A DNA stretch of 64,000 bases from Burkholderiaceae bacterium. Its GTDB lineage: Bacteria > Pseudomonadota > Gammaproteobacteria > Burkholderiales > Burkholderiaceae_C. Shown piece after piece: positions 1-8,316 of the stretch. Location of the stretch: contig JACKLJ010000002.1 of the NCBI GenBank assembly GCA_024235955.1, positions 620,001 through 684,000 on the forward strand, written 5' to 3'. Positions within the stretch are counted from its first letter, which is position 1. Every line of letters starts with the position of its first letter. The translations under genes and the position numbers were made by a program. The notes under the pieces were generated by a model. That model worked only from the letters and a program-made list of their open reading frames with translations, was not told the DNA's origin and did not search any database.

Positions 1-2
1 GC

Positions 3-968
3 ATCACCGAGGATGCGATCATCGCCGCCGCCGAGTTGTCCGACCGCTACATCACCGCGCGCTTTCTGCCTGACAAGGCCATCGACCTGCTCGACCAGGC
101 GGCCGCACGCGTGAAGCTGTCGGCCACGGCCCGCCCGGTGGCGGTGCAAGAGCTGGAGTCCGAACTGCACCAGCTGCGGCGTGAGCAGGACTACATGGCC
201 TCGCGCAAGCAGTACGACAAGGCCGCCGAGCTGGGTAAGCGCATCGAGGCCAAAGAGGCCGAACTCAAGAAGCTCGTCGAGGAATGGGAACGCGAGCGCG
301 CCTCGGGCAGCGCCGAGGTCAAGGCAGAGCACGTGGCGCAGATCGTCTCGCGCCTGACCGGCATTCCGGTCAACGAGCTGACGGTGGAAGAACGCGAGAA
401 GCTGCTGCATCTGGAGCAGCGGCTGCACGAGCGCCTGGTGGGCCAGGACGAAGCTGTGCGCGCGGTGGCCGATGCCGTGCGTCTGGCGCGCGCGGGCCTG
501 CGCGAAGGCGGCAAGCCAGTGGCCACCTTCCTGTTCCTCGGGCCGACGGGTGTGGGCAAGACCGAACTCGCCAAGGCGCTGGCCGAGTCGATCTATGGCG
601 ATGAAGGTGCGCTGCTGCGCATCGACATGTCCGAGTACGGTGAACGCCATACCGTGGCACGCCTGGTGGGCGCGCCTCCGGGTTATGTCGGCTATGACGA
701 GGGCGGCCAGCTCACCGAGAAGGTGCGTCGCAAGCCCTACAGCGTGTTGCTGCTGGACGAGATCGAGAAGGCTCACCCCGACGTCTACAACATCCTGCTG
801 CAGGTGTTCGACGACGGGCGGCTCACCGACGGCAAGGGCCGGGTGTCATCCCTTTTTGATGCCGCTCGTGATGCGTCGGGCGAGATATCGGCGAAGGCGT
901 TGCGCGCCCACCCGCTGGCCATCCGCTTGCGCGACGGGGTGGCCCGTCTGTTCACCCCCATTCTCTAG
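3..968 (+). pseudogene. clpK: ClpK/ClpG-type AAA+ disaggregase, 5' end outside window, C-terminus replaced
   Basis: This is the back half of a Clp/Hsp100 disaggregase that unfolds aggregated protein under heat stress. The frame is open from base 3. It shows the coiled-coil middle region, then the second AAA+ module with Walker A GPTGVGKT (near base 540) and Walker B LLLDEIEKAH (near 750). Homology stops abruptly after DGRLTDGKGRV near base 845, where a family member would continue into sensor 1, the arginine finger and the C-terminal D2 small domain. Instead about 40 unrelated residues follow, ending LFTPIL. The adjoining ftsH, hsp20, kefB, psiE, M48 and degP genes identify a tLST, where clpK is the normal neighbour. 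The D2 ring is probably inactive, so I call it a broken gene. Confidence 0.85.
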
Positions 969-995
969 CGGCACGACTTGCGAGGTACCCTGCCC

Positions 996-2234
996 ATGGA
1001 AAAGAAAGATCAATGGAACATTGGCTACTGGATCGTCGCCGGCCTGTTGCTGCTGACGCTGCAGAACTACTGGCAGGCGGCGAAGACCGTCGAGCCCGTG
1101 CCCTATAGCGAATTCGAGAAGGCGCTGGCCGAGGGGCGCGTCGCCCAAGTGCTGGTGTCGGACCGCACGGTCACCGGGCGTCTGAAATCGCCGGACAGCC
1201 GGGGCAAGACCACCATCGTGGCCACCCGCGTCGAACCCGACCTGGCCGAGCAGCTGTCGAAATACGATGTGTCCTACGCGCGAGTGGTGGAAAGCACCTG
1301 GCTGCGTGATGTGCTCTCCTGGATTCTGCCGGCCGTGGCCTTCTTCGGCGTCTGGTTCTTCCTGTTCCGCCGCTTTGCCGAGAAGCAGGGCATGGGTGGT
1401 TTCCTGAGCATCGGCAAGAGTCACGCCAAGGTATTCATGGAGAAGAACACTGGCGTGACCTTTGCCGATGTCGCTGGCGTCGATGAAGCCAAGGCGGAGT
1501 TGGTTGAGATCGTCGATTTCCTCAAGAATCCGCAGGAGTATGGACGGCTCGGGGCGCGCATTCCCAAGGGCGTGTTGCTGGTCGGCCCACCGGGCACCGG
1601 CAAGACATTGCTGGCCAAGGCTGTTGCCGGCGAGGCGGCGGTGCCCTTCTTCTCCATCTCCGGATCAGAGTTTGTCGAGATGTTCGTCGGCGTGGGTGCA
1701 GCGCGCGTGCGCGACCTGTTCGAGCAGGCCCGCGGGCAGGCGCCGGCCATCATCTTCATCGACGAGCTCGATGCGCTGGGCCGCGCGCGCGGCGTCGGCG
1801 GCCCCATCGGCGGCCACGACGAGCGCGAGCAGACCCTCAACCAGCTGCTCACGGAGATGGACGGCTTCGACAGCTCGGTCGGGCTGATCATCCTCGCCGC
1901 CACCAACCGCCCCGAAATCCTCGACCAGGCGCTGCTGCGCGCCGGTCGCTTCGACCGTCAGGTGCTGGTGGACCGGCCCGACAAGAAGGGACGGCTGGAC
2001 ATCCTGAAGGTGCACGTCAAGAAGGTTACCCTGGCCGAATCGACCCAGGCGCGCATCGATCAGGCCATCCGCGACATCGTGATGGGCGTGTTCGAGCGCG
2101 CCTACCGGATCCTCGACACCAACCGCGCGGTGCTGGAGCGTTGTGCGCGCGAACCGCTGGCGCGGGAAACGCTCGACGAGAACGACATCCTTCAATTGAC
2201 CCAAGGACTTGTTCTTGATGGAAACGAAAAGTAG
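996..2234 (+). CDS. ftsH: FtsH-like AAA ATPase with the zinc protease domain deleted
   Basis: This is a membrane-anchored AAA ATPase of the FtsH family in its tLST form. It is 412 residues from ATG 996; an upstream TTG at 978 is in frame but less likely. Two N-terminal membrane segments (about 14-30 and 105-125) precede the AAA module with Walker A GPPGTGKT (near 196), Walker B IIFIDELDAL (near 252) and the arginine-finger stretch LLRAGRFDRQV. After VHVKKVTLAE (near 347) the chain jumps in frame to a C-terminal helix of the family ending LVLDGNEK. The lid and the whole M41 peptidase with its HExxH zinc site are missing; the family is normally about 600 residues or more. It can at most be an unfoldase. 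Confidence 0.85.
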   Translation: MEKKDQWNIGYWIVAGLLLLTLQNYWQAAKTVEPVPYSEFEKALAEGRVAQVLVSDRTVTGRLKSPDSRGKTTIVATRVEPDLAEQLSKYDVSYARVVESTWLRDVLSWILPAVAFFGVWFFLFRRFAEKQGMGGFLSIGKSHAKVFMEKNTGVTFADVAGVDEAKAELVEIVDFLKNPQEYGRLGARIPKGVLLVGPPGTGKTLLAKAVAGEAAVPFFSISGSEFVEMFVGVGAARVRDLFEQARGQAPAIIFIDELDALGRARGVGGPIGGHDEREQTLNQLLTEMDGFDSSVGLIILAATNRPEILDQALLRAGRFDRQVLVDRPDKKGRLDILKVHVKKVTLAESTQARIDQAIRDIVMGVFERAYRILDTNRAVLERCAREPLARETLDENDILQLTQGLVLDGNEK

Positions 2235-2312
2235 TAGGCGCTATTCAGAGTGAGCCGGCGGCTCTGTTCGGTGCGTCATCCAATTCGCCGGCCTTGTTCA
2301 AGGAGAACCGAT

Positions 2313-2771
2313 ATGACTGCATTGACTCCGTGGGACCCCTTCCGGGAACTGGATGAATTGCAAAACCGCCTGGCGACGATGTTGGGACGGACACCCCAGC
2401 GACAGGGCGCCCGTACCGGCAACGAAGCCATGACCACGGCGGACTGGGCACCAATGGTGGACGTCAGCGAGGATGAGAACGCATTCCTCCTCAAGCTGGA
2501 TCTGCCGGAGGTCCCCAAGGATGCCGTGCGCGTCAGCGCGGAAAACGGCGTGCTCACCATCAGCGGCGAGCGCAAACTGGAAAAAGAGGAGCAGGGCAAG
2601 AAGTTCCACCGCATCGAACGTGCGTATGGCCGCTTTGTGCGCAGCTTTGTCTTGCCTGACAACGTTGATCCGACCAAGGTGACGGCCTCGATGAAAGACG
2701 GCGTGCTGGAAGTGCGGCTTGTCAAGGCCGAGCAAGCCAAACCGAAACAGATTGAAATCTCAGTCAACTAA
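2313..2771 (+). CDS. Small heat-shock protein, Hsp20/alpha-crystallin family
   Basis: This is a 152-residue ATP-independent holdase chaperone that binds unfolding cytoplasmic proteins. ATG 2313 is chosen because AGGAGA lies 7 bases upstream. The alpha-crystallin domain spans about 45-150, with the family features VRVSAENGVLTISGE and a conserved Arg-Phe segment (YGRFVRSF); a DGVLEV strand closes the domain. The N-terminal arm begins MTALTPWDPF. It sits between ftsH and a yfdX remnant, the place of the second small heat-shock gene in the tLST. Unlike its flanking genes it appears full length, so it may still give some heat protection. Confidence 0.9.
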   Translation: MTALTPWDPFRELDELQNRLATMLGRTPQRQGARTGNEAMTTADWAPMVDVSEDENAFLLKLDLPEVPKDAVRVSAENGVLTISGERKLEKEEQGKKFHRIERAYGRFVRSFVLPDNVDPTKVTASMKDGVLEVRLVKAEQAKPKQIEISVN

Positions 2772-2793
2772 CTTTAATTAGGAGCCCAAGATC

Positions 2794-2915
2794 ATGAATA
2801 TCAAACAGCCCCAATCAACCTTCTCCGCACTTGCCCTGGCGGTCGTCGTCGGACTGAGCGGACCGGCTCAGGCCCAATCGGCGGCAGGTTCTAGCCCAGG
2901 TGCTGCAGCACCCTC
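2794..2915 (+). pseudogene. Leader of a secreted protein (probably yfdX) cut off by a deletion
   Basis: A good ribosome site (AGGAG at 2780) precedes ATG 2794, and the first 28 residues form a clear signal peptide ending GPAQAQS. Within about 35 codons coding sense is lost: this frame runs on to 3126 through bases that encode kefB in another frame. In known tLST maps the gene after the second hsp20 is yfdX, a periplasmic protein, so this is best read as its start. The deletion joining it to kefB would have removed most of yfdX1 plus yfdX2, hdeD and the thioredoxin gene. The name rests on position only. Confidence 0.6.
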
Positions 2916-4013
2916 TGGGTGGCGCGGCAGGGCCACGAAGAATCCTTCGTGCTGGTTTCCTTGTGCGTGGTGGTGGCTGCCGCCGCTGCTGCACACGCGG
3001 TCGGCGTATCCGCCGCCCTGGGTGCGTTTTTGGCCGGCATGGTGCTGGGCGAGAGCGACTTCCGTCACCACATGGAAAGCCACCTCAAACCGTTTCGCGA
3101 TGTGTTGTCGGGGGTGTTCTTCGTGACCATCGGCCTGCAGTTGGACGGAGCACAGATTCTTTCGGCACCGCTGACGGTGTTGGCGTGGCTGGCAGTGCTG
3201 GTGCCGGTCAAGATCGTGCTCAATACCCTGGCCTTGCGGGCGACGCGCTTGTCCGCCCTCGATGCCTGGCGCACGGGCATAGCGTTGGGGCATGGCGGCG
3301 AGTTCGCCCTGCTGTTGTTGGGCATGGTCTTGCAGCAGCATCTGATCCCCGCGACCGTCGTACAACCCATGCTGGTCGCGCTGGTGCTCAGCATGGCCCT
3401 GGCACCGCTACTGATCCGCCATCACGATGTACTTGCCCGGTTCTTGAGCCGCACCGGCGGCGTCATTCAGCCACCCCAGGCTGAAGAAGTTGAGATCGCC
3501 GCGCAGACGGCGCGATATCGAGACCATGTCATCGTGTGCGGCGCGGGCGAGCTTGGCCTGAGCGTCAGCGAGATTCTTCGCCACGCCGGCGTGGCGCATC
3601 TGTTGCTGGAGGCGGACGCGCAGAAGGTCGAGGCCGCGCGTGCCGCCGGCGCGTCGGTGTTCCATGGCGATGCCAGTCGGCCCGATACCTTGCTGGCTGC
3701 CGGCTTGACGCATGCGCACATGGTGGTGCTGACGTTCGCCCATGCCCAGCAAGCGTTGCGCATCGCCCAGGCGATTGCCGAGCGCCGTCCGGCGCTGACC
3801 TTGTGGGTGTCATGCAGAATTACGACCGCGGCCGATGCATTTCGCGCCATGCCCAACGTGCGCGTGTATCAGCAATCCTTTGCCGCAGCTATTGGGCTGG
3901 CGGAACAGGTTATGTCGACGCTTGGCATGTCGACCGAGCTGATTGAAGGACACATCAGCGCAATGCGCCGCCGTCTCGACAGCAGCCGTTTTCCAGGGAG
4001 TTCATCGTCATGA
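2916..4013 (+). pseudogene. kefB: KefB-type K+/H+ antiporter lacking its N-terminal half
   Basis: This is the C-terminal part of a CPA2 monovalent cation:proton antiporter. Recognisable sequence starts at VARQGHEES (GTG 2919). It retains the last few membrane segments (GVSAALGAFLAGMVLGES is a family hallmark, then GGEFALLLLGM) and a cytoplasmic RCK/TrkA-N nucleotide-binding domain from about residue 205 with HVIVCGAGELG. The first half of the transport domain is missing, because the 5' side joins the yfdX leader. A stop codon in this frame at 2892 and the absence of a ribosome site at 2919 argue against normal translation. It overlaps psiE by four bases (ATGA), as expected of the ancestral operon. 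Confidence 0.8.
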
Positions 4014-4507
4014 AATCAACACGCCTTAACCCATTTCAGGTCTTGCGTGACCAATGGGCCATCATGAGTTTTTACGAGCGCTTCGAGCAGGTCGTCGCCC
4101 TCGTTCTGTCGGCAGTAATTGCCGTCATCATCGTGGTGTCGCTGTTCCAGCTCATCGCCATCGTCTTCACGCTGCTGGTCCTCGATGCCTTCAATCCCCT
4201 GGATCACAAGGTATTCCAGAGTGTGTTCGGCATGATCATGACGCTCTTGATCGCGATGGAGTTCAAGCATTCCATCGTGCGCGTGGCGCTGCGTCGGGAC
4301 AGCATCATCCAGGTCAAGACCGTGATCCTCATCGGCCTGATCGCGCTGGCGCGCAAGTTCGTGATCCTTGACCCCGAGGCGAGCCCCGCCAAGATAGCCG
4401 CGCTGGCAGGCGCCACGCTGGCTCTGGGTGCGACCTACTGGCTGCTGCGCGAGCGCGGCGACCGCGCCGCCGCGACCTCTGAGCATGACCCGTCATCATC
4501 CCAGTGA
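4010..4507 (+). CDS. psiE: PsiE-family membrane protein
   Basis: This 165-residue inner-membrane protein belongs to the phosphate-starvation-inducible E family, whose molecular role is unknown. Four hydrophobic segments can be seen (about 28-52, 70-88, 100-118 and 128-146), with short charged loops such as HSIVRVALRRDS. It is a standard member of the tLST after kefB. The start overlaps the kefB stop (ATGA) and the end overlaps the start of the next gene by 23 bases, so the three were one translation unit. It appears complete and undamaged. Confidence 0.85.
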   Translation: MKSTRLNPFQVLRDQWAIMSFYERFEQVVALVLSAVIAVIIVVSLFQLIAIVFTLLVLDAFNPLDHKVFQSVFGMIMTLLIAMEFKHSIVRVALRRDSIIQVKTVILIGLIALARKFVILDPEASPAKIAALAGATLALGATYWLLRERGDRAAATSEHDPSSSQ

Positions 4508-5450
4508 TCCGCGCACGGCGCTGTTGCAACACCGCTGGCTCAACCGCCTGCAGACCGGGCTGTTGGTCCTGACCCTGGTCGGGATCGCAGCCGCCGCAGG
4601 GAGACTGCCGTTTGGGGAAGGCGGCCTGTGGCTCGCGCTGTTTGCCGTTGCAGGTGCGTTGCTGCTGGAACCGGTAGCCGCGTCGGCGCTGAGCTTGCGC
4701 CTGCACCGCGTACGGGCCTTGCACCCGCAAGAAGCCCACGAGATGTGGGCCCTGTTGCGCGAGCTGCCCGCCCGTGCCGGTTTGCCCGCCACGCCGGTGC
4801 CGCACTATGTGCCCAGTGGCGTCGTCAACGCCTTCGCCACCGGATCGAAGCAGGAGGCATCGATCGCCCTCACCGATGGCCTGCTGCGCCGCCTGAGCCC
4901 ACGCGAGCTGGCGGGTGTGCTCGCGCACGAGATCGCGCACATCGCCAGTGAGGATCTGCGCGTCATGGGGCTGGCGGATTCCGTCAGTCGCTTCACGAGC
5001 CTACTGGCCCTTATGGGACAGATCGCGATCCTGCTGAGCCTGCCCGCGCTGCTGGTTGGCGCGGCGGAGGTCTATTGGCCTGGTTTATTGTTATTGGCCG
5101 CATCGCCCCAGCTGGCCCTGCTCGCACAGCTCGGCTTGTCTCGCGTGCGTGAGTTCGACGCTGACCGCCTCGCTGCGGAACTGACTGGCGACCCGCAGGG
5201 GCTTGCGTCCGCGCTGGCGAAAATCGAGCGGGTCAGCCGCTCCTGGCGCGCCTGGTTGTGGCCGGGATGGGGCAATCCCGAACCCTCCTGGTTGCGCACG
5301 CATCCGGCCACGCAAGAACGCATCTCACGCCTACTGACGTTGGCGCCTGGGCCAGCATCAGCGTTGCCACTCCACGCGCCCCATTTCTTGCCGGAATCCG
5401 CTTTGACGCCGCGCCCACCGCGCTGGCGCCCGAGCGGGCTGTGGCGCTGA
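4485..5450 (+). CDS. M48-family (HtpX-like) membrane zinc metalloprotease
   Basis: This 321-residue protease probably cleaves damaged membrane proteins. ATG 4485, inside the end of psiE, is preferred to longer upstream frames. Two hydrophobic segments (about 20-65) come first. The catalytic motif HEIAH lies near 148-152 in GVLAHEIAHIASEDL, followed by another membrane hairpin and the third zinc ligand region VREFDADRLAAELTGD. The C-terminal THPATQERI is also typical of M48 enzymes. It is a usual tLST member between psiE and degP, and all key residues are present. Confidence 0.88.
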   Translation: MTRHHPSDPRTALLQHRWLNRLQTGLLVLTLVGIAAAAGRLPFGEGGLWLALFAVAGALLLEPVAASALSLRLHRVRALHPQEAHEMWALLRELPARAGLPATPVPHYVPSGVVNAFATGSKQEASIALTDGLLRRLSPRELAGVLAHEIAHIASEDLRVMGLADSVSRFTSLLALMGQIAILLSLPALLVGAAEVYWPGLLLLAASPQLALLAQLGLSRVREFDADRLAAELTGDPQGLASALAKIERVSRSWRAWLWPGWGNPEPSWLRTHPATQERISRLLTLAPGPASALPLHAPHFLPESALTPRPPRWRPSGLWR

Positions 5451-5474
5451 TTGCCTATCAACAGGAGACTTCTC

Positions 5475-6626
5475 ATGGCCTACCCCGACCCGTACCAACG
5501 TCCCGCGCCGGACCACTTCGTCCGGCGCTGGCTCTTCATCACCGCCTGTATTGCCGCGCTCATGCTGCTGTGGCAGTTCCTGCCCGCCATCGAGGCCTGG
5601 TTCAGTCCGCGCGAGGCGGCAGAACGCACTGTGACGGCGCGTGGCGATCTGGCGGCGGACGAGAAAGCCACCATCGAACTGTTCGAGAAATCGCGCGCCT
5701 CGGTGGTCTACATCACTACCGCACAATTGGTACGCGATGTCTGGACGCGCAACGTCTTCTCCGTGCCGCGCGGCACTGGCTCGGGCTTCATCTGGGACGA
5801 CGCCGGCCACGTCGTCACTAACTTCCACGTCATCCAGGGCGCGTCCGAAGCCACCGTCAAACTGGCCGACGGCCGCGACTACCAGGCCGCACTGGTGGGG
5901 ACGAGCCCCGCGCACGACATCGCTGTGCTCAAGATCGGCGTCGGTTTCAAGCGCCCGCCGGCCGTGCCGGTCGGCACCAGTGCCGACCTCAAGGTGGGTC
6001 AGAAGGTGTTCGCTATCGGCAACCCCTTCGGCCTGGACTGGACGCTCACCACCGGCATCGTCTCCGCGCTCGACCGCTCGTTACCCGGAGAAGCGGGCGG
6101 CCCGGCCATCGATCACCTGATCCAGACCGACGCCGCCATCAACCCTGGCAACTCCGGTGGGCCGCTGCTCGATTCGGCAGGAAGGCTCATCGGCATCAAC
6201 ACGGCGATCTATAGCCCCTCCGGCGCCTCGGCCGGGATTGGTTTCGCCGTGCCGGTGGACACCGTCATGCGCGTAGTCCCGCAACTCATCAAGACCGGTA
6301 AGTACATCCGTCCGGCGCTGGGCATTGAGGTGGACGAACAGCTCAATCAGCGCCTGCTGGCGCTGACTGGAAGCAAGGGCGTGTTCGTGTTGCGTGTTAC
6401 CCCTGGTTCGGCAGCGCACAAGGCCGGCCTCGCGGGTGTCGAAGTCACGCCGCAAGGCATCGTGCCGGGCGACCGCATCATCGATGTTGATGGCCAGGCG
6501 ACGGACGATGTGGCCAAGCTGCTCGCGCGGCTAGACGACAGGAAGGTCGGCGATGTGGTGGTCTTGTCAGTGGAGCGGGCCGGCAAATCGCGCGAGGTGC
6601 GTGTGGAGCTGCAACCCGGGAATTGA
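5475..6626 (+). CDS. DegP/DegQ-like trypsin-type serine protease with one PDZ domain
   Basis: This 383-residue membrane-anchored protease handles misfolded envelope proteins. ATG 5475 follows CAGGAGA. A membrane anchor (about 20-38) faces the protease domain to the periplasm. The catalytic triad is visible: His in VVTNFHVIQG, Asp in AHDIAVLKI, Ser in NPGNSGGPL. A single PDZ domain follows from about 280 (GVFVLRVTPGSAAHKAGL), whereas classic DegP has two. It closes the tLST block, downstream of the M48 gene with 24 bases between, and seems intact. Confidence 0.9.
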   Translation: MAYPDPYQRPAPDHFVRRWLFITACIAALMLLWQFLPAIEAWFSPREAAERTVTARGDLAADEKATIELFEKSRASVVYITTAQLVRDVWTRNVFSVPRGTGSGFIWDDAGHVVTNFHVIQGASEATVKLADGRDYQAALVGTSPAHDIAVLKIGVGFKRPPAVPVGTSADLKVGQKVFAIGNPFGLDWTLTTGIVSALDRSLPGEAGGPAIDHLIQTDAAINPGNSGGPLLDSAGRLIGINTAIYSPSGASAGIGFAVPVDTVMRVVPQLIKTGKYIRPALGIEVDEQLNQRLLALTGSKGVFVLRVTPGSAAHKAGLAGVEVTPQGIVPGDRIIDVDGQATDDVAKLLARLDDRKVGDVVVLSVERAGKSREVRVELQPGN

Positions 6627-6737
6627 TTGAACTGAACCTGTGGATCAGGCGGTAGTGCAGCGTCGCGGCGATTGAGGTTCTCAGGTCTTCGGCCAGGTAG
6701 CGTTCCGCCTCAACCTCCGTAATTTTCGGATGCGATC

Positions 6738-6755
6738 TGCCTATCCGAATAGGCA
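6738..6755. promoter_or_regulatory. Inverted repeat, possible LysR operator
   Basis: TGCCTAT and ATAGGCA flank a 4-base centre, a perfect 7-bp inverted repeat about 105 bases before the LysR-type gene start. It fits the T-N11-A style of LysR autoregulatory sites. Binding is inferred only. Confidence 0.35.
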
Positions 6756-6858
6756 AGCATGCAACGCCGGAACCTCTTGCCAATCATCGAAGGAGAAAGC
6801 GAGGCGCAATCCGCATGAGGTGGACGCAGGCCAGGAACGAGGCAAACAGGAGGCCGCA

Positions 6859-7767
6859 TTGGAACTCAGACTACTGCGCTATTTCGTTGCGGTCGCGGAA
6901 GAACTGCATTTCGCGCGAGCGGCCGAGCGCCTTGGCGTAGAACAATCGCCTGTGTCGCGCGCAATGCGAAATCTCGAAGCCACGCTCGGCGTGCAGTTGT
7001 TCGACCGCAGCGCGCACCAGACGCGACTGACCTGGGCCGGTCAAGTGTTCCTCGGTGAGTGCCGGCGCGTGCTGGCCACCGTGGAGCAGGCGGTGAGTGC
7101 CGCAAAGGCGGCGGCGCAGGGCTATCAGGGTTATCTGCGCATCGCCATCTGCGACAGCTTGGCGCAGCCCCACATTGCCACCTTGCTGGCGCGCAGCCGC
7201 GAGGAAGAGCCCGAACTGGAGATTCGCGTCTTCGAGCTGCCTTTCGCGCAGCAGCTCAAGGGCCTGCACAACGATCTGCTGGACATCGGTTTTGCGCTGT
7301 CGGACGCGGTGAGCGAAGGCCTTGTCGCCGAGCCCGTGTGGACCGATCCTCTGTCGGTGATCGTGCCCGTGCGCCACCCCTTGTTGGCGCACGCGGAAGT
7401 GCCATTGGATGAAGCCTTGAAGTTTCCGTTGGTACTGTGCCATCCGGACGCGGGATCGGGCTGCCACCACCAGATCCAGGCGGTGCTTCAAGGTGCGTCC
7501 AAGCCGCTCAAGCTGGTAGATCAGGTGACGAGCCTAGGCGTGATGCTGACTCTGGTCGGTGCCGGTTATGGCCTAGGTTTCGCCATTGCCTCGCAGGTGC
7601 AGACCCTGAACCGCCCCGACATAACCGTTCGCCCCTTGGCCGGCACGCCGCCCATGCTGTCCACCTACCTGCTGCGCCGCAGCGCCGAACCCTCTGAGCC
7701 CATGAAGCGGTTTCTGCAGCGCGCCCGCGAGGAGTTCCTGCCAAAGGGAGATGAACCGGCATCGTGA
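6859..7767 (+). CDS. LysR-family transcriptional regulator
   Basis: This 302-residue protein is a DNA-binding regulator controlled by an unknown small ligand. TTG 6859 is chosen because AGGAGG sits 5 bases upstream; reading further back gives a non-homologous, charged tail. The winged helix is at 1-60 (FVAVAEELHFARAAERLG, then SPVSRAMRNLE), and the type 2 periplasmic-binding-protein-like effector domain covers about 90-295. It lies between the tLST and the interrupted nuclease-like gene, with no obvious divergent target left. A weak antisense coding-like stretch upstream (6630-6730) may be all that remains of one. Confidence 0.9.
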   Translation: MELRLLRYFVAVAEELHFARAAERLGVEQSPVSRAMRNLEATLGVQLFDRSAHQTRLTWAGQVFLGECRRVLATVEQAVSAAKAAAQGYQGYLRIAICDSLAQPHIATLLARSREEEPELEIRVFELPFAQQLKGLHNDLLDIGFALSDAVSEGLVAEPVWTDPLSVIVPVRHPLLAHAEVPLDEALKFPLVLCHPDAGSGCHHQIQAVLQGASKPLKLVDQVTSLGVMLTLVGAGYGLGFAIASQVQTLNRPDITVRPLAGTPPMLSTYLLRRSAEPSEPMKRFLQRAREEFLPKGDEPAS

Positions 7768-7838
7768 CGTTGAGCGCTCGGGTACATTGGCTACTGCTGG
7801 CTGTCCATGGCTCGCACTGGACTTGCTCGGAGCGCGCG

Positions 7839-7868
7839 TTGACCAAGCGTGGTTTTTCAGTCCATAAT
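7839..7868 (+). promoter_or_regulatory. Sigma-70-type promoter
   Basis: TTGACC (7839-7844) and CATAAT (7863-7868) are separated by 18 bases, each one mismatch from consensus. It is among the best promoter matches in this GC-rich window and lies just before a series of hairpins that ends in a terminator. Confidence 0.6.
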
Positions 7869-7874
7869 TATGTC

Positions 7875-8018
7875 CATCTCGGTTCGCCGAGTGCGGAAAA
7901 CTCGTTATCAATCAACGAGTTGGGAACACGATGATGTTCCCATCGCCCGCTCCACGGCACGCAAATTCAGACAGGTCATCCAGGGAAAAAGCCAACCGGT
8001 TTCGGTTGGCTTTTTTGT
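7875..8018 (+). ncRNA. Candidate small structured RNA
   Basis: No convincing protein is encoded here. From a predicted start near 7875 four hairpins follow in order: a 5-bp stem with a TTCG tetraloop (7878-7891), an 8-bp stem AACTCGTT/AACGAGTT (7899-7921), a 7-bp stem GGGAACA/TGTTCCC (7922-7941), and after about 44 unstructured bases the terminator at 7986-8016. With the strong promoter just upstream, this is the layout of an independent RNA of about 145 bases. It lies between the LysR gene and the nuclease-like gene in the island. I recognise no named family, and there is no reverse transcriptase or RNA-type toxin nearby. Confidence 0.5.
7986..8016 (+). terminator. Intrinsic terminator
   Basis: GCCAACCG and CGGTTGGC pair around a GTTT loop and are followed by six T; five A precede the stem, so it can work in both directions. 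It would end the small RNA described at 7875-8018. Confidence 0.8.
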
Positions 8019-8168
8019 TGCGGGCTGATGCGAGCGACGGCTTGCGGCCAGGGGCGCGAATTTGCCGGATCGCGGAGATTTCTGCTAAAGGCTGAGAGCG
8101 GTCCTTGGAAAAGTTCACATCGGAGGGCTGATCCCGGCCCCAAGCGGAACTTCTGGCAAATCGAATTC

Positions 8169-8285
8169 ATGGCAGAAAGCGGACGTTCGGCGCAGCCTCA
8201 ACAAGCGGGCATGCTTCAAGCGCAGTCAGTTGTTGTTGTCTGTCCAGACGCCGCGGGGGTGTGGGATCGACTGTTCAACGAGTAG
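8169..8285 (+). CDS. Small hypothetical ORF, doubtful
   Basis: This 38-codon frame starts at ATG 8169 (MAESGRSAQPQQAG) and ends FNE 31 bases before the nuclease-like gene. The frame is open further upstream to 8028, but that part looks random. There is no strong ribosome site. It could be a leader peptide, a remnant, or chance. The rest of 8019-8316 holds nothing else I can identify. Confidence 0.2.
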   Translation: MAESGRSAQPQQAGMLQAQSVVVVCPDAAGVWDRLFNE

Positions 8286-8316
8286 ACTGAGTTGGACAGA
8301 TTAGACGGAGGGAGAA

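Noticed and set aside
7986..8016. Attachment site or tRNA end for the island
   Set aside because: No tRNA fold, integrase gene or second copy of the sequence is present in the window.
7875..8018. Retron-type or toxin-antitoxin RNA
   Set aside because: No reverse transcriptase, tandem short repeats or toxin gene is adjacent, so I kept only the general small-RNA call.
8028..8168. Extension of the small frame before the nuclease-like gene
   Set aside because: It lacks a ribosome site and has the look of random translation.
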